NCBI RefSeq assembly: GCF_018882155.1
Contig: NZ_JACVPA010000001.1
Location: 992,001 to 1,056,000, forward strand
Length of the DNA: 64,000 nt
Direction: 5' to 3'
Source of the DNA: Polynucleobacter nymphae
GTDB taxonomy: Bacteria; Pseudomonadota; Gammaproteobacteria; Burkholderiales; Burkholderiaceae
The translations under genes and the position numbers were made by a program. Of the stretch, positions 9,610-17,689 are shown in pieces. The notes below the pieces were generated by a model. That model did no database searches and was not told the origin of the DNA. It saw only the letters and a program-made list of their open reading frames with translations. How positions within the stretch are numbered: position 1 is the first letter of the stretch; each line of letters opens with the position of its first letter.

Positions 9610-10554
9610 ATGAAATCAATCAAGATAGCAACTAAGGGTGTGCCACATGACTATCAGTCGAGTCTTTTGCCTATTATTATTCAGAGTATGGGATACCGGA
9701 TTGACTGGGTAAACCATGATCAAGCAGATTTACTCATTCTTGGACCCTTTTTTAAGGAAAACCAAAAGCCTTATCGATGGCTCCCAAAACCTCTCAGGCC
9801 GCTAGCTAGTAAATCGATGAATGCTATTAGCACCAAGAGGCGGCAGGATCCCTTAAAGCTTTTCCACACCCAAGAGAACGAGCGACATGATTTTGTAAAC
9901 GCTGAATACTCCATCTCATTTGACCTTGGCGTGCAATCAAACAATCACATGAGATTTCCCTATTGGATGGAAATGCTCGATTGGTCTCATGAGGGCATCC
10001 TAGGCAATACTAATCCTAGATATGGCGAACTATTAAGCATATCCACTTTAATGTCTCCGCTTGGGGATCAATACCTCAAAAGAGGCGGAATATGCACCCT
10101 TCTTTCTTCACATCTCAGAGAGCCGAGGGGGTCACTCTTTAAAGCGCTAGAAAAAGTGATTCCAATCCAGGGTTTTGGCGCCTTCTTCAACAAAGAAATT
10201 AAAAGTCATCACTCTAGTGGATTTCTGAAAATGGATATCCTCAAAGATTTTTCTTTTAACTTGTGCCCTGAGAATGGTTTATACCCAGGTTACTACACAG
10301 AAAAGATACCGGAAGCATTTTATTCTGGCTGTTTGCCTATTACTTGGGCAGATGACAATATCAGCGTCGACTTTAATCCAAGCGCATTCTTAAATCTCGA
10401 GCCGCTATTTAAAAGTGATTTTCAAGAACTTCCGGATTTGTTTCGAAATAAAGAAAAGCTTGAGGCCTATCAATCCGAAGCTTTATTGCAAAAGAAACCT
10501 TCAATAGAGCCGCTTAAAGACTATTTAAAAGTCATTTTGAGCGATTTATCTTAA
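9610..10554 (+). CDS. GT10 fucosyltransferase-like protein
   Basis: A 314-residue protein with the alpha-(1,3)-fucosyltransferase GT10 signature at about residues 215-246: FNLCPENGLYPGYYTEKIPE followed by AFYSGCLPITW. That segment binds GDP-fucose in the family. The N-terminal half is poorly conserved, as usual for GT10, where it recognises the acceptor. It ends the rightward three-gene run from 7938 and converges with the ATP-grasp gene 5 bp away. No GDP-fucose synthesis genes (gmd, fcl) are in the window, so the donor sugar is either made elsewhere or differs. Confidence 0.72.
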   Translation: MKSIKIATKGVPHDYQSSLLPIIIQSMGYRIDWVNHDQADLLILGPFFKENQKPYRWLPKPLRPLASKSMNAISTKRRQDPLKLFHTQENERHDFVNAEYSISFDLGVQSNNHMRFPYWMEMLDWSHEGILGNTNPRYGELLSISTLMSPLGDQYLKRGGICTLLSSHLREPRGSLFKALEKVIPIQGFGAFFNKEIKSHHSSGFLKMDILKDFSFNLCPENGLYPGYYTEKIPEAFYSGCLPITWADDNISVDFNPSAFLNLEPLFKSDFQELPDLFRNKEKLEAYQSEALLQKKPSIEPLKDYLKVILSDLS

Positions 10555-10559
10555 GAAAA

Positions 10560-11828
10560 TTATTGGTCTAGCAAAAACTCCATCATTGAACAATCAAAAG
10601 TAGGAATTTTTTTAACCTTTTGAACATCTCTTCGCTCCGAAAAACTATCATCTATAAAAATAGCATTCTTATGAGTGATTGCCGATGATTTTTTCTCATC
10701 TTTCTTAAGGTGAATAATTTTGTCAAATAAGTGATTCAAGCGATATTTACTTAATGTCTTTGATAAATCGCCGGCATGCCTAGTGATCAAGATAATTTCT
10801 ATGCCTTTATTTACACACTTATATAAAAATTGAATTACCTGTAAATTAATTTGACTACCTAAGAGAATAGTGTCATCAAAATCAACGTACACACTATCAA
10901 AATCAATACTCTTTTTATACTTGTTTTTTAGGGCTCTATCTAACAAAACTGGATAGGAATTCTTCAAAATAGATAAGGGCAATCGCTCTGCTTCAAAAAT
11001 ACTCAACAGTGGAAAATTAACACCCTGAACACGGTTGGCAGCCATTGACCCTGCAATTCTTGGGCCAATTTCTAAAAGCGTTAATTCACTATTTATATCT
11101 TCTTTAACCTGAAAAAACCAAGCTCCTTGCATGCTTAGTTCATCTGAAATTTTTTGGGCAAATGAGTTAAAAATGGGGCTCTCAATTATCTGAGTACTTA
11201 CTGCAATCCCATTACGCATTCTCAGACGTTGTCGGGCCCCACTAAATAGTAATCCTTTTTCCCTATCTGAAAAACAATCAACGGTATATTCATTGCCTGG
11301 CAAATATTCCGAAATAATAGGGCTTTCAATTTCTTCTATTGATTGCTGCAATTCTTCTCTAGATTTAACGAGCTTGATTCCAAAGGATCCTTGGCCTTTA
11401 TCAGGTTTAATAAAAACAGGAAAAGTCACTACATCATCAGTGTCCTTGTAAACCTTTGGTGTTTTAACTACAGATTTCAGTTTTTGATAGGTTTCGCTTT
11501 TGCTACGTGTTAATAAGCAGATTTCATGGGATGGAATAAGAATTGTGGCTGGTATTTTTTCTCTGTTTGCGCTTAGCGCCACGATAACATCATCATAAGC
11601 TGGAAAAATATAATCTATATCCAGTTTTTTGACGACAGAAATAAGTTCGTCTAGCCATTGATCAGAGTGAATACTTGGAATTTGATGATAATTATCGTAT
11701 AGCAATTCAGCATGATTCGAGATTGCCTGTCCCGCAGCAAATAATTCCACCTCTTTACAAGAATGGAGGGCTGAGTAAATCTCAAGTCCAATCTCAGTGC
11801 CTGCAGGAAAAACTAAAACCTTTCTCAT
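10560..11828 (-). CDS. ATP-grasp ligase fused to a HAD-like domain
   Basis: A 422-residue two-domain protein. Residues 1-95 form the pre-ATP-grasp domain, and about 100-295 the ATP-grasp domain, with PVFIKPDKGQGSFGIK at 137-152 and LLEIGPRIAGSMAANR at 251-266 (metal/phosphate-binding). From about 310 comes a HAD-type domain: VYVDFDDTILLG at 313-324 with Asp316 and Asp318, ILITRHAGD at 346-354, a Lys cluster near 378, and FIDDSFSERR at 391-400. ATP-grasp enzymes join a carboxylate to an amine or thiol through an acyl phosphate. Its ATG begins one base after the aminotransferase stop, implying coupled expression. Substrate unknown; the pairing suggests modification of an amino sugar. Confidence 0.7.
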   Translation of the reverse strand: MRKVLVFPAGTEIGLEIYSALHSCKEVELFAAGQAISNHAELLYDNYHQIPSIHSDQWLDELISVVKKLDIDYIFPAYDDVIVALSANREKIPATILIPSHEICLLTRSKSETYQKLKSVVKTPKVYKDTDDVVTFPVFIKPDKGQGSFGIKLVKSREELQQSIEEIESPIISEYLPGNEYTVDCFSDREKGLLFSGARQRLRMRNGIAVSTQIIESPIFNSFAQKISDELSMQGAWFFQVKEDINSELTLLEIGPRIAGSMAANRVQGVNFPLLSIFEAERLPLSILKNSYPVLLDRALKNKYKKSIDFDSVYVDFDDTILLGSQINLQVIQFLYKCVNKGIEIILITRHAGDLSKTLSKYRLNHLFDKIIHLKKDEKKSSAITHKNAIFIDDSFSERRDVQKVKKIPTFDCSMMEFLLDQ

Positions 11829-11829
11829 A

Positions 11830-12948
11830 TCAACTTGCCGATGCTTTTATTATGCTAATAATTTTAGAGATGCTATCTTCACCCAATCCAGGATAAATAG
11901 GTAGGCACAAGACTTCATTAGCTATTTCGGTAGCAATTGGCAAGTTTGATGGTGTGGAGGAGGGAAGATTTTGATACATTGGAAACTCTGAAATCAAAGG
12001 ATAGAAATATCGTCTCGAAAAAATGTCTTCACTCTTAAGTTTTTCATATAGTTGATCCCTGCTAATTCGGTAATTTTTCGTTACCAGTATCGGGTAATAA
12101 GAGTGGTTACTTTCATCCGACAGATTATTCTGCGCAATGACGATGCCCTCTATAGCTTTAAGGCCGCGATTGTAGAGCTCGGCAACCTGCTTTCGCTCAG
12201 AGAGCACCTCTTTAGCATGTTTCAGCTGCAAAAGTCCAAAAGCAGCATTAATTTCACTCATTTTTCCATTGATGCCAGACTCAACTACGGTAACCTCATC
12301 CACAAAACCAAAATTCTTAAGCTGGTCAATGCGACGCTTCATTTCGGGAGTGTGACTAATAATCGCCCCGCCCTCAAAAGTATTAAAAATTTTGGTTGCA
12401 TGGAAACTAAGCACAGATAAATCACCATGCTTCAAAATACTCCCACAATGGCATTGCACTCCAAAAGCATGTGCTGCGTCATAAATAACTTTTAAATTAT
12501 GACGATCAGCTATTTCTTGGATTGCCTCTACATCGCAAGGAGTCCCATAGCAATGAACAGGAAGAATTGCCTGAGTATTTTTAGTGATGGCAGATTCAAT
12601 TTTTTCAGGGTCTAAATTCATTGAAACTGGATCTATATCAGAAAATACCGGAGAAATATTGTTCCACACTAGAGAATTTGTAGTGGCAACAAATGAAAAT
12701 GGGCTTGTAATAACCTCGCCCCGTATACCAAGAGCTTGCAAAGCAACGACTAATGCTATGGTTCCATTACTAAAAAGCGAGATATATTCAACCCCAAGGT
12801 AGCGACATAACTCTTTCTCCAACTGCTGGTGAAATACTCCACCATTGGTAAGATTTTTACTCTCCCAGATTGCTTCTAAGTAGGGGTAAAATTCCTTTAA
12901 ATCAGGAAGATAGGGCTGAGTAACGTAAATTGGCTTTTTACTATTCAT
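11830..12948 (-). CDS. VioA-like sugar aminotransferase (DegT/DnrJ/EryC1/StrS)
   Basis: A PLP-dependent enzyme that transaminates a keto-sugar nucleotide. LFSNGTIALVVALQAL is the cofactor phosphate region, VIYDAAHAFGV carries the PLP-binding aspartate (Asp157), and SFHATKIFNTFEGG carries the Schiff-base lysine (Lys186). The N-terminal TQPYLPDL and LTNGGVFHQQLE resemble dTDP-4-amino-4,6-dideoxyglucose transaminase VioA, which uses the product of RfbB. The substrate is therefore plausibly dTDP-4-keto-6-deoxyglucose, but this is inference. The length of 372 residues is normal. It precedes the ATP-grasp/HAD gene with a one-base gap. Confidence 0.82.
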   Translation of the reverse strand: MNSKKPIYVTQPYLPDLKEFYPYLEAIWESKNLTNGGVFHQQLEKELCRYLGVEYISLFSNGTIALVVALQALGIRGEVITSPFSFVATTNSLVWNNISPVFSDIDPVSMNLDPEKIESAITKNTQAILPVHCYGTPCDVEAIQEIADRHNLKVIYDAAHAFGVQCHCGSILKHGDLSVLSFHATKIFNTFEGGAIISHTPEMKRRIDQLKNFGFVDEVTVVESGINGKMSEINAAFGLLQLKHAKEVLSERKQVAELYNRGLKAIEGIVIAQNNLSDESNHSYYPILVTKNYRISRDQLYEKLKSEDIFSRRYFYPLISEFPMYQNLPSSTPSNLPIATEIANEVLCLPIYPGLGEDSISKIISIIKASAS

Positions 12949-13007
12949 AACTGTATTCTAACAACCTTACTATAAAAATTAAGCCCCTCATTTAGATAGC
13001 GCTAACC

Positions 13008-13775
13008 ATGTTTTTAGATAAATTTTTCAAGAAAAAACTGCATATCTTCTTCCGCCACGTTCATATTTATGAGCCGGCAACCAAAGCTAGGCCAGACTGG
13101 TTTTCAATGGAGTCCTGCTTTCTGAATCTAATATCCACCCTTTCGAATAAGGAACTCCCATTAAAGGTAGATTTAACCATCATGTTTGATGGCAATGATG
13201 CTTCATTTGATGACGATTTTCTTTCATCTTATATGAAATCCAGAGGAGAGCAGTCCCCTATCAAAATTAAAATTATTCAATTTAATGGAGGCTCTGATGC
13301 CAAATCTTTCCATCAAACCATTGACCATATCTTGGATCAAAAATACTCAGATGATGATTGGATTTACTTTTTAGAAAACGATTATCTACATGATGCCAAC
13401 TGGATTGTTAAGTTATCAAACCTGATTAATCTAGGTAAAAATCTTGAGTATGTTTCTCTATATGATCATTTTGATAAGTATCTATATAAGCAATACGACG
13501 ATTTAGAATCTAAATTATTTTTTTATGGGAATCACCACTGGAGAAGCACCCCTAGTACCTGCGCATCTTTTCTAGTTAGCTCGCACATTCTTAATCAAGA
13601 TGCTCAAATTATCAAAAGTAGTGGTGGAGATCATGATTTTTTTACAGCGCTAGCTGAAAAAAAATCTAGGAAAATAATCAGTCCGATTCCGGGGCTCTCA
13701 ACCCACTGCATGATAGATTTTTTATCCCCTGGCATTGATTGGGAAAAGATCAGTAATTCTGAAAAATTGAATTAA
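13008..13775 (+). CDS. Putative glycosyltransferase, GT-A-like
   Basis: A 255-residue protein with no clear named family. The region WIYFLENDYLHDANWI (about 118-133) looks like the acidic donor/metal motif of GT-A transferases, and GGDHDFFTAL near residue 206 resembles the late catalytic region of such enzymes. No signal peptide or membrane segment is evident. It precedes a GT2 gene by 11 bp on the same strand and is divergent from the aminotransferase gene, with 59 bp between. A role in surface glycan synthesis is inferred mainly from neighbours. Confidence 0.5.
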   Translation: MFLDKFFKKKLHIFFRHVHIYEPATKARPDWFSMESCFLNLISTLSNKELPLKVDLTIMFDGNDASFDDDFLSSYMKSRGEQSPIKIKIIQFNGGSDAKSFHQTIDHILDQKYSDDDWIYFLENDYLHDANWIVKLSNLINLGKNLEYVSLYDHFDKYLYKQYDDLESKLFFYGNHHWRSTPSTCASFLVSSHILNQDAQIIKSSGGDHDFFTALAEKKSRKIISPIPGLSTHCMIDFLSPGIDWEKISNSEKLN

Positions 13776-13786
13776 ATTACTGCCAA

Positions 13787-14659
13787 ATGCTCTTTTCTAA
13801 TTTCTATCAAAAAGCTAGAAGCCTTCATCGACGACTTCGCAATGGTATTAAAGAGACATTCAGACCTGAAATATCTCAAAGAAAAATTCGTACCTTTATC
13901 AAAAATACACAGATCGTAGATAAATCAGAGCCTCCTTCTTCTGAGCGCTCATCTATTGCAGTTATAGTTCCTTGCTATGGCCATGCTCCATTTCTACAGG
14001 AGATGTTTGAGAGCATTCAACGACAAACCATCCCTCCAAACGAAGTCATTTTTGTTGTGGATCGATCGCCTGATAACACTCTACCAATTCTTGAAGGACT
14101 TGTTCAAGAAAATCAGTCTAATAGTTCATCGCGCTTTACCATTCTAGAAAATGAAAGTAATTTAGGCCAAGCAGCGAGCCTAAATAAAGGGGTTGAATAC
14201 TCAAGCTCTGATCTCATTATGATTTTGAATGATGATGACTACCTCATGCATGACAGCATTGAAGTGACGCATAAAATCCTAAAAAAATATCCCCAGGCGG
14301 TATTACTTGGTGGACATTCGCTTCATTTTGGAGGCAATAGCCTTGGAAGTACTCCAAAACTAATTCAATCCATTTGCCCAGTTGAAAATATTGAAATCGA
14401 CTTGCGCCTTCCAAATCAGGTAAAGAGATACCGCAAATATAACGACATTAATATGACTCACAGCGGTAGTAGCTTTTACAAATTCGCCTGGAAAACTATC
14501 GGCGGCTATTACCCTGATAAATCAAAGAGGCTAGTTCATTTTTCGGATAGAGACTTTCAATTAAGAATGAATGCTCTATTTCCAGTCGCACTAAGCAATA
14601 TTACGCCCCTCAGTTGCTGGAGAAATGACAGTAGCGTTGATCAAGGAGTCAACTCGTAA
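13787..14659 (+). CDS. Family 2 glycosyltransferase
   Basis: A 290-residue GT-A enzyme. IAVIVPCYGHAPFLQEMFES begins the nucleotide-binding fold near residue 57, NESNLGQAASLNKGVEY at 122-138 is the standard second motif, and MILNDDDYLM at 145-154 carries the metal-binding Asp triad. The first 50 residues are a basic leader without an obvious signal peptide. It follows the 13008 gene by 11 bp and converges with the GT25 gene 3 bp away. Donor and acceptor sugars cannot be read from the sequence. Confidence 0.82.
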   Translation: MLFSNFYQKARSLHRRLRNGIKETFRPEISQRKIRTFIKNTQIVDKSEPPSSERSSIAVIVPCYGHAPFLQEMFESIQRQTIPPNEVIFVVDRSPDNTLPILEGLVQENQSNSSSRFTILENESNLGQAASLNKGVEYSSSDLIMILNDDDYLMHDSIEVTHKILKKYPQAVLLGGHSLHFGGNSLGSTPKLIQSICPVENIEIDLRLPNQVKRYRKYNDINMTHSGSSFYKFAWKTIGGYYPDKSKRLVHFSDRDFQLRMNALFPVALSNITPLSCWRNDSSVDQGVNS

Positions 14660-14662
14660 TAA

Positions 14663-15394
14663 CTACCTTGGAAACCAAGGTCTTTTACTAAATGCGCGAT
14701 CAAGAGCTCGAGCAACAGAGCGTAAACGTTTTCTGAGACCCTGAACTGGAGCTCGCTCATCTCTATCATCAATCGTAGACTTAGCCCGAGTGATGTCGAC
14801 TGGATAAGGGCGTACAGCCAAAAATTCTAGGCCATGCTTTTTTTGATGCTCTAAAAAATGATCTACTGGCTCATAAATATCAGATGATTCATGAACTAAA
14901 GTATGGGCTACTTCTGGCTTTAAGAGATATGCGGTTGCACCAACAGCATCGCCCATATTTTTGACCAAGCGAACGCCATCAATCAAGGCCACTTCTTCAT
15001 ACGAAACTTCATAAAGCCCTTGCAGCCTCACAAAACTCCAAGTATCTGGGTTGCTTAGAAGGGTCTGAATAACACGTCCGAACTCTGGAGCTAAGACAAA
15101 GTCATCCTCAAGGATTAATGTCGGAGTATTTTTCTCAACACAGCGCTTCCAGGCTTCCTTATGAGAAAGATAGCAACCAATTTCATTGGGCGTTAACTCA
15201 TAACCCTGCAAGCATTTAACTTTGAAGGCTTTATATTCAGCTGGAGGGCTCTGCAAGGCAGAACCATCAACTGCATCTAAGAAGGCCCATGGCAGAGAAA
15301 TCTGCTGCATCTCTTGCTCGACCTTTGCCCTTCGATCGAGTGATCTACGCAAAGATATAACTAAGATCTGGAATGGTAAAGGGGTAGCTGTCAT
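14663..15394 (-). CDS. Family 25 glycosyltransferase (LPS type)
   Basis: A 243-residue protein of the GT25 LPS glycosyltransferase family. The N-terminal ILVISLRRSLDRR and the following FLDAVDGS motif, ELTPNEIGCYLSHKEAWKRC and then TLILEDDFVLAPEF (with the acidic EDD motif) appear in the family's usual order. The C-terminal tail is strongly basic. I start it at the ATG at 15392-15394; a TTG one codon earlier is also open. It is the last gene of the leftward run that starts at the DUF218 gene, and probably adds a hexose to LPS outer core. Confidence 0.85.
   Translation of the reverse strand: MTATPLPFQILVISLRRSLDRRAKVEQEMQQISLPWAFLDAVDGSALQSPPAEYKAFKVKCLQGYELTPNEIGCYLSHKEAWKRCVEKNTPTLILEDDFVLAPEFGRVIQTLLSNPDTWSFVRLQGLYEVSYEEVALIDGVRLVKNMGDAVGATAYLLKPEVAHTLVHESSDIYEPVDHFLEHQKKHGLEFLAVRPYPVDITRAKSTIDDRDERAPVQGLRKRLRSVARALDRAFSKRPWFPR
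14666..14686 (+). terminator. Possible intrinsic terminator after GT2 gene
   Basis: CCTTGG-AAA-CCAAGG (14666-14680) forms a 6-bp stem with a 3-nt loop and is followed by TCTTTT. It lies just past the GT2 stop and inside the last codons of the convergent GT25 gene. The short stem and interrupted U tract make it a weak candidate. Confidence 0.35.
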
Positions 15395-15411
15395 CAATCG
15401 AAATTCATCTT

Positions 15412-16314
15412 CTAGAGATAGCTTTGTAAATAGCGCAAAAATCTTTTTACTTTTTTGTTTGCCCTTGAAAGCAATGATTTTTCAGGCACCCCAAGATCTA
15501 AATCCGAATCCCAGTTAGATTGATAAATAACTCCCAAGTAATTCTTGGTAAGCCTATTTTCAGACTCCCCCAACCTTTGCAATAAATAAAACTGCCAGTC
15601 ATAGTAGTAAATCCGGAACAACTGCTCTATGGGTTTTAATGGAATAGCTTGGAAATTCAAGAGCGCTTCAAGATACAGCAGTGTCTCTGGATGGTCTGTA
15701 GTAGAAATATCCCAGAAGGTCAGATCCTTAGGAATGAGAAATTGCTCATCGAGCGAGCGCCAAACTTTGGCTGACCAAATAAACGGTGGGCAAGGGCAAT
15801 AATAATTAGGTCCATTTCTACCAAATAAAGCTTTAACTCGATCTCCTTCAAGGCATAAATTTTCCACAACCTTCGAATGATTTCGGTCAATTGCCAACTG
15901 AAAAAATTCTTTATTCTGGTAAATAACGGTATACGGATTGCCATCTGGCGCAATGAAATCCTTACGGCCAAATTCTTTGAGAAAGATGCAGTCTGAATCA
16001 AGACAAACATAGGTTTCAGAGATTCCTAGTCTCCAGAACTCAGACTTGATCGCTTGCTGTGCTAAAGAACCAGACCTAGTTTTCTCTATTCCTGCTTTTA
16101 CTCTTGGATTAGCTGCAATGATGGATTCATCGGATACCCAGTGGTATTCGATATTCGAACCAAGAATATTCTTTAGTTCCTCACATTGATCTTGTGGGGT
16201 TGAAATATACAATGGGATTTGATCTACGTTATATTTCTGAATTGACTCTAGCAAACGCTTTAGACGTAGAAAATCCCGTCGATATGACTTGCAATAGAGA
16301 ACGAGATCTTTCAA
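15412..16314 (-). CDS. DUF6492 family glycosyltransferase-like protein
   Basis: A 300-residue protein of the same type as the one at 7938-8834. The opening LVLYCKSYRRDFLRLKRLLE and IPLYISTP match DUF6492, and TYVCLDSDCIFLKEF (about 101-115) supplies a DxD-like motif. The segment CPCPPFIWSAKVW and the late TTDHPETLLYLEAL resemble a GT-A acceptor region. Its ATG overlaps the GT4 stop (16311-16314), so the two are translationally coupled. It lies 17 bp before the GT25 gene. Donor and acceptor are unknown. Confidence 0.6.
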   Translation of the reverse strand: MKDLVLYCKSYRRDFLRLKRLLESIQKYNVDQIPLYISTPQDQCEELKNILGSNIEYHWVSDESIIAANPRVKAGIEKTRSGSLAQQAIKSEFWRLGISETYVCLDSDCIFLKEFGRKDFIAPDGNPYTVIYQNKEFFQLAIDRNHSKVVENLCLEGDRVKALFGRNGPNYYCPCPPFIWSAKVWRSLDEQFLIPKDLTFWDISTTDHPETLLYLEALLNFQAIPLKPIEQLFRIYYYDWQFYLLQRLGESENRLTKNYLGVIYQSNWDSDLDLGVPEKSLLSRANKKVKRFLRYLQSYL

Positions 16315-17681
16315 ATGCTTTCCTTATTTTTCTGAACTTCAGAAAGTATTTTATACACTGCCTGCTTTACCCCAATGGGCTTACCACCAGGAATGCGTAG
16401 CTGCTTTTGTTGCCAGTCTAACCAGATTCTTTCTAGCGCCATAGAAATTCCCGCTTTATCGCCTTCTAAGCTAAGGTAAGCACCGCGGTCTTGCAACATC
16501 TGATCTAACTGTGGATTTCGATGCGTAATGGCCCAAATAGGGCGACCAGTCCACAGGTATTCATAAAACTTGGAAGGTATATATTCAGCGCACCACTCAT
16601 CATTACCATGCAGCAGTATCAATACATCTGCCTCTTGCATCTTTTCTACTACACGCTCACGCCCAGACTTACCAGTGTCTGGATCTTTTTCAAGTCGGCC
16701 ATGAGATTGCAGCACATCACTAAATCCTAGGCTCTGAATAGCGTCAATCGTTAAAGAATCTAAGGGTGCACCGTAAGCATGAACTCGAATCAAATCTCTT
16801 GCCTCTGGATATTTTTTAAACAAAGGAACTAAAGCATTGAGGATAGTAGATAAAGAACGATCATTAGCTAAAGAACCGAAATGACATAGATTTAATTTGT
16901 CTGAATAGGTATGGGGCTTGGCAGAAGATAGCCCGCCCGGTGGCTCCGCTCCCGGTAGCACCATAAACCCGTGCGCATTATTTGGAGTATTTAAATTGGG
17001 ATTGCGCACCTTTGCATAATGCAGCGCGCCTTCAGTAAACCACCACACCTGATCTGCGTATTTGGCCAATTGGCTTTCTAAGTAATGTCTAAAGCGAGCA
17101 TCGCGGTTTTTAGGCTTTTCAAAACCTTGATCATTGGGATCTTTACGAATCACTAAGGGATCATGAATTTCAGCAATCCAAATTGCGCCTGTTGCCTTCT
17201 TTAACCAGAGACCAGCCAAGTGGGCGGACCAAGCACCCCCAGTACTGAAAACCAAATCCACCTTACCTGATTTAACTAAGCCCCGGCCATGCATAAATGC
17301 AGGCATTGCCCATGACCATTGACTCGAATAACCTAAAAAAAGTTTTTCTAGAGCAATAAAGGGGGCCAGCAATACTGAAACTACACTTGTCAAAAGCTTA
17401 TAGATAAAACCGCGGCCGTATTGATTGGCAATCCAGTGACGGAAATCAAAACGAAATGCCGCAGGACCCCAAGCTAAAAACTGGCGATGAGGAAAGCGTT
17501 GATCTTTGATGCCAGTGATCGCACTAAAGACAATCGGCTGAATACCTGCCTCTAAAAGATAGGGAATTTTGTCTGTGATAGTCTGACTAGAGGCTCGGCC
17601 ATCCATATTAAAACCATGCGACAAAATCAGCCAAGATTTTTTTGCTGGCACGGCATTCATCTCTGCTGTATTTTGTGTCAC
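16311..17681 (-). CDS. Family 4-like glycosyltransferase
   Basis: A 456-residue GT-B protein. KKSWLILSHGFNMDGRASSQ opens the N-terminal Rossmann domain. The C-terminal donor domain shows LNLCHFGSLANDRSLSTIL (the usual G-x-L after the linker), then a late YIPSKFYEYLWTGRPIWAI segment, which matches the E-x7-E-like nucleotide-sugar motif of glycosyl transferases group 1. A hydrophobic stretch around residues 90-115 may contact the membrane. It begins 8 bp after pyrB, so surface-glycan genes are read through from the pyrimidine operon. The substrate is unknown. Confidence 0.75.
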   Translation of the reverse strand: MTQNTAEMNAVPAKKSWLILSHGFNMDGRASSQTITDKIPYLLEAGIQPIVFSAITGIKDQRFPHRQFLAWGPAAFRFDFRHWIANQYGRGFIYKLLTSVVSVLLAPFIALEKLFLGYSSQWSWAMPAFMHGRGLVKSGKVDLVFSTGGAWSAHLAGLWLKKATGAIWIAEIHDPLVIRKDPNDQGFEKPKNRDARFRHYLESQLAKYADQVWWFTEGALHYAKVRNPNLNTPNNAHGFMVLPGAEPPGGLSSAKPHTYSDKLNLCHFGSLANDRSLSTILNALVPLFKKYPEARDLIRVHAYGAPLDSLTIDAIQSLGFSDVLQSHGRLEKDPDTGKSGRERVVEKMQEADVLILLHGNDEWCAEYIPSKFYEYLWTGRPIWAITHRNPQLDQMLQDRGAYLSLEGDKAGISMALERIWLDWQQKQLRIPGGKPIGVKQAVYKILSEVQKNKESI

Positions 17682-17689
17682 GTGCTAAC

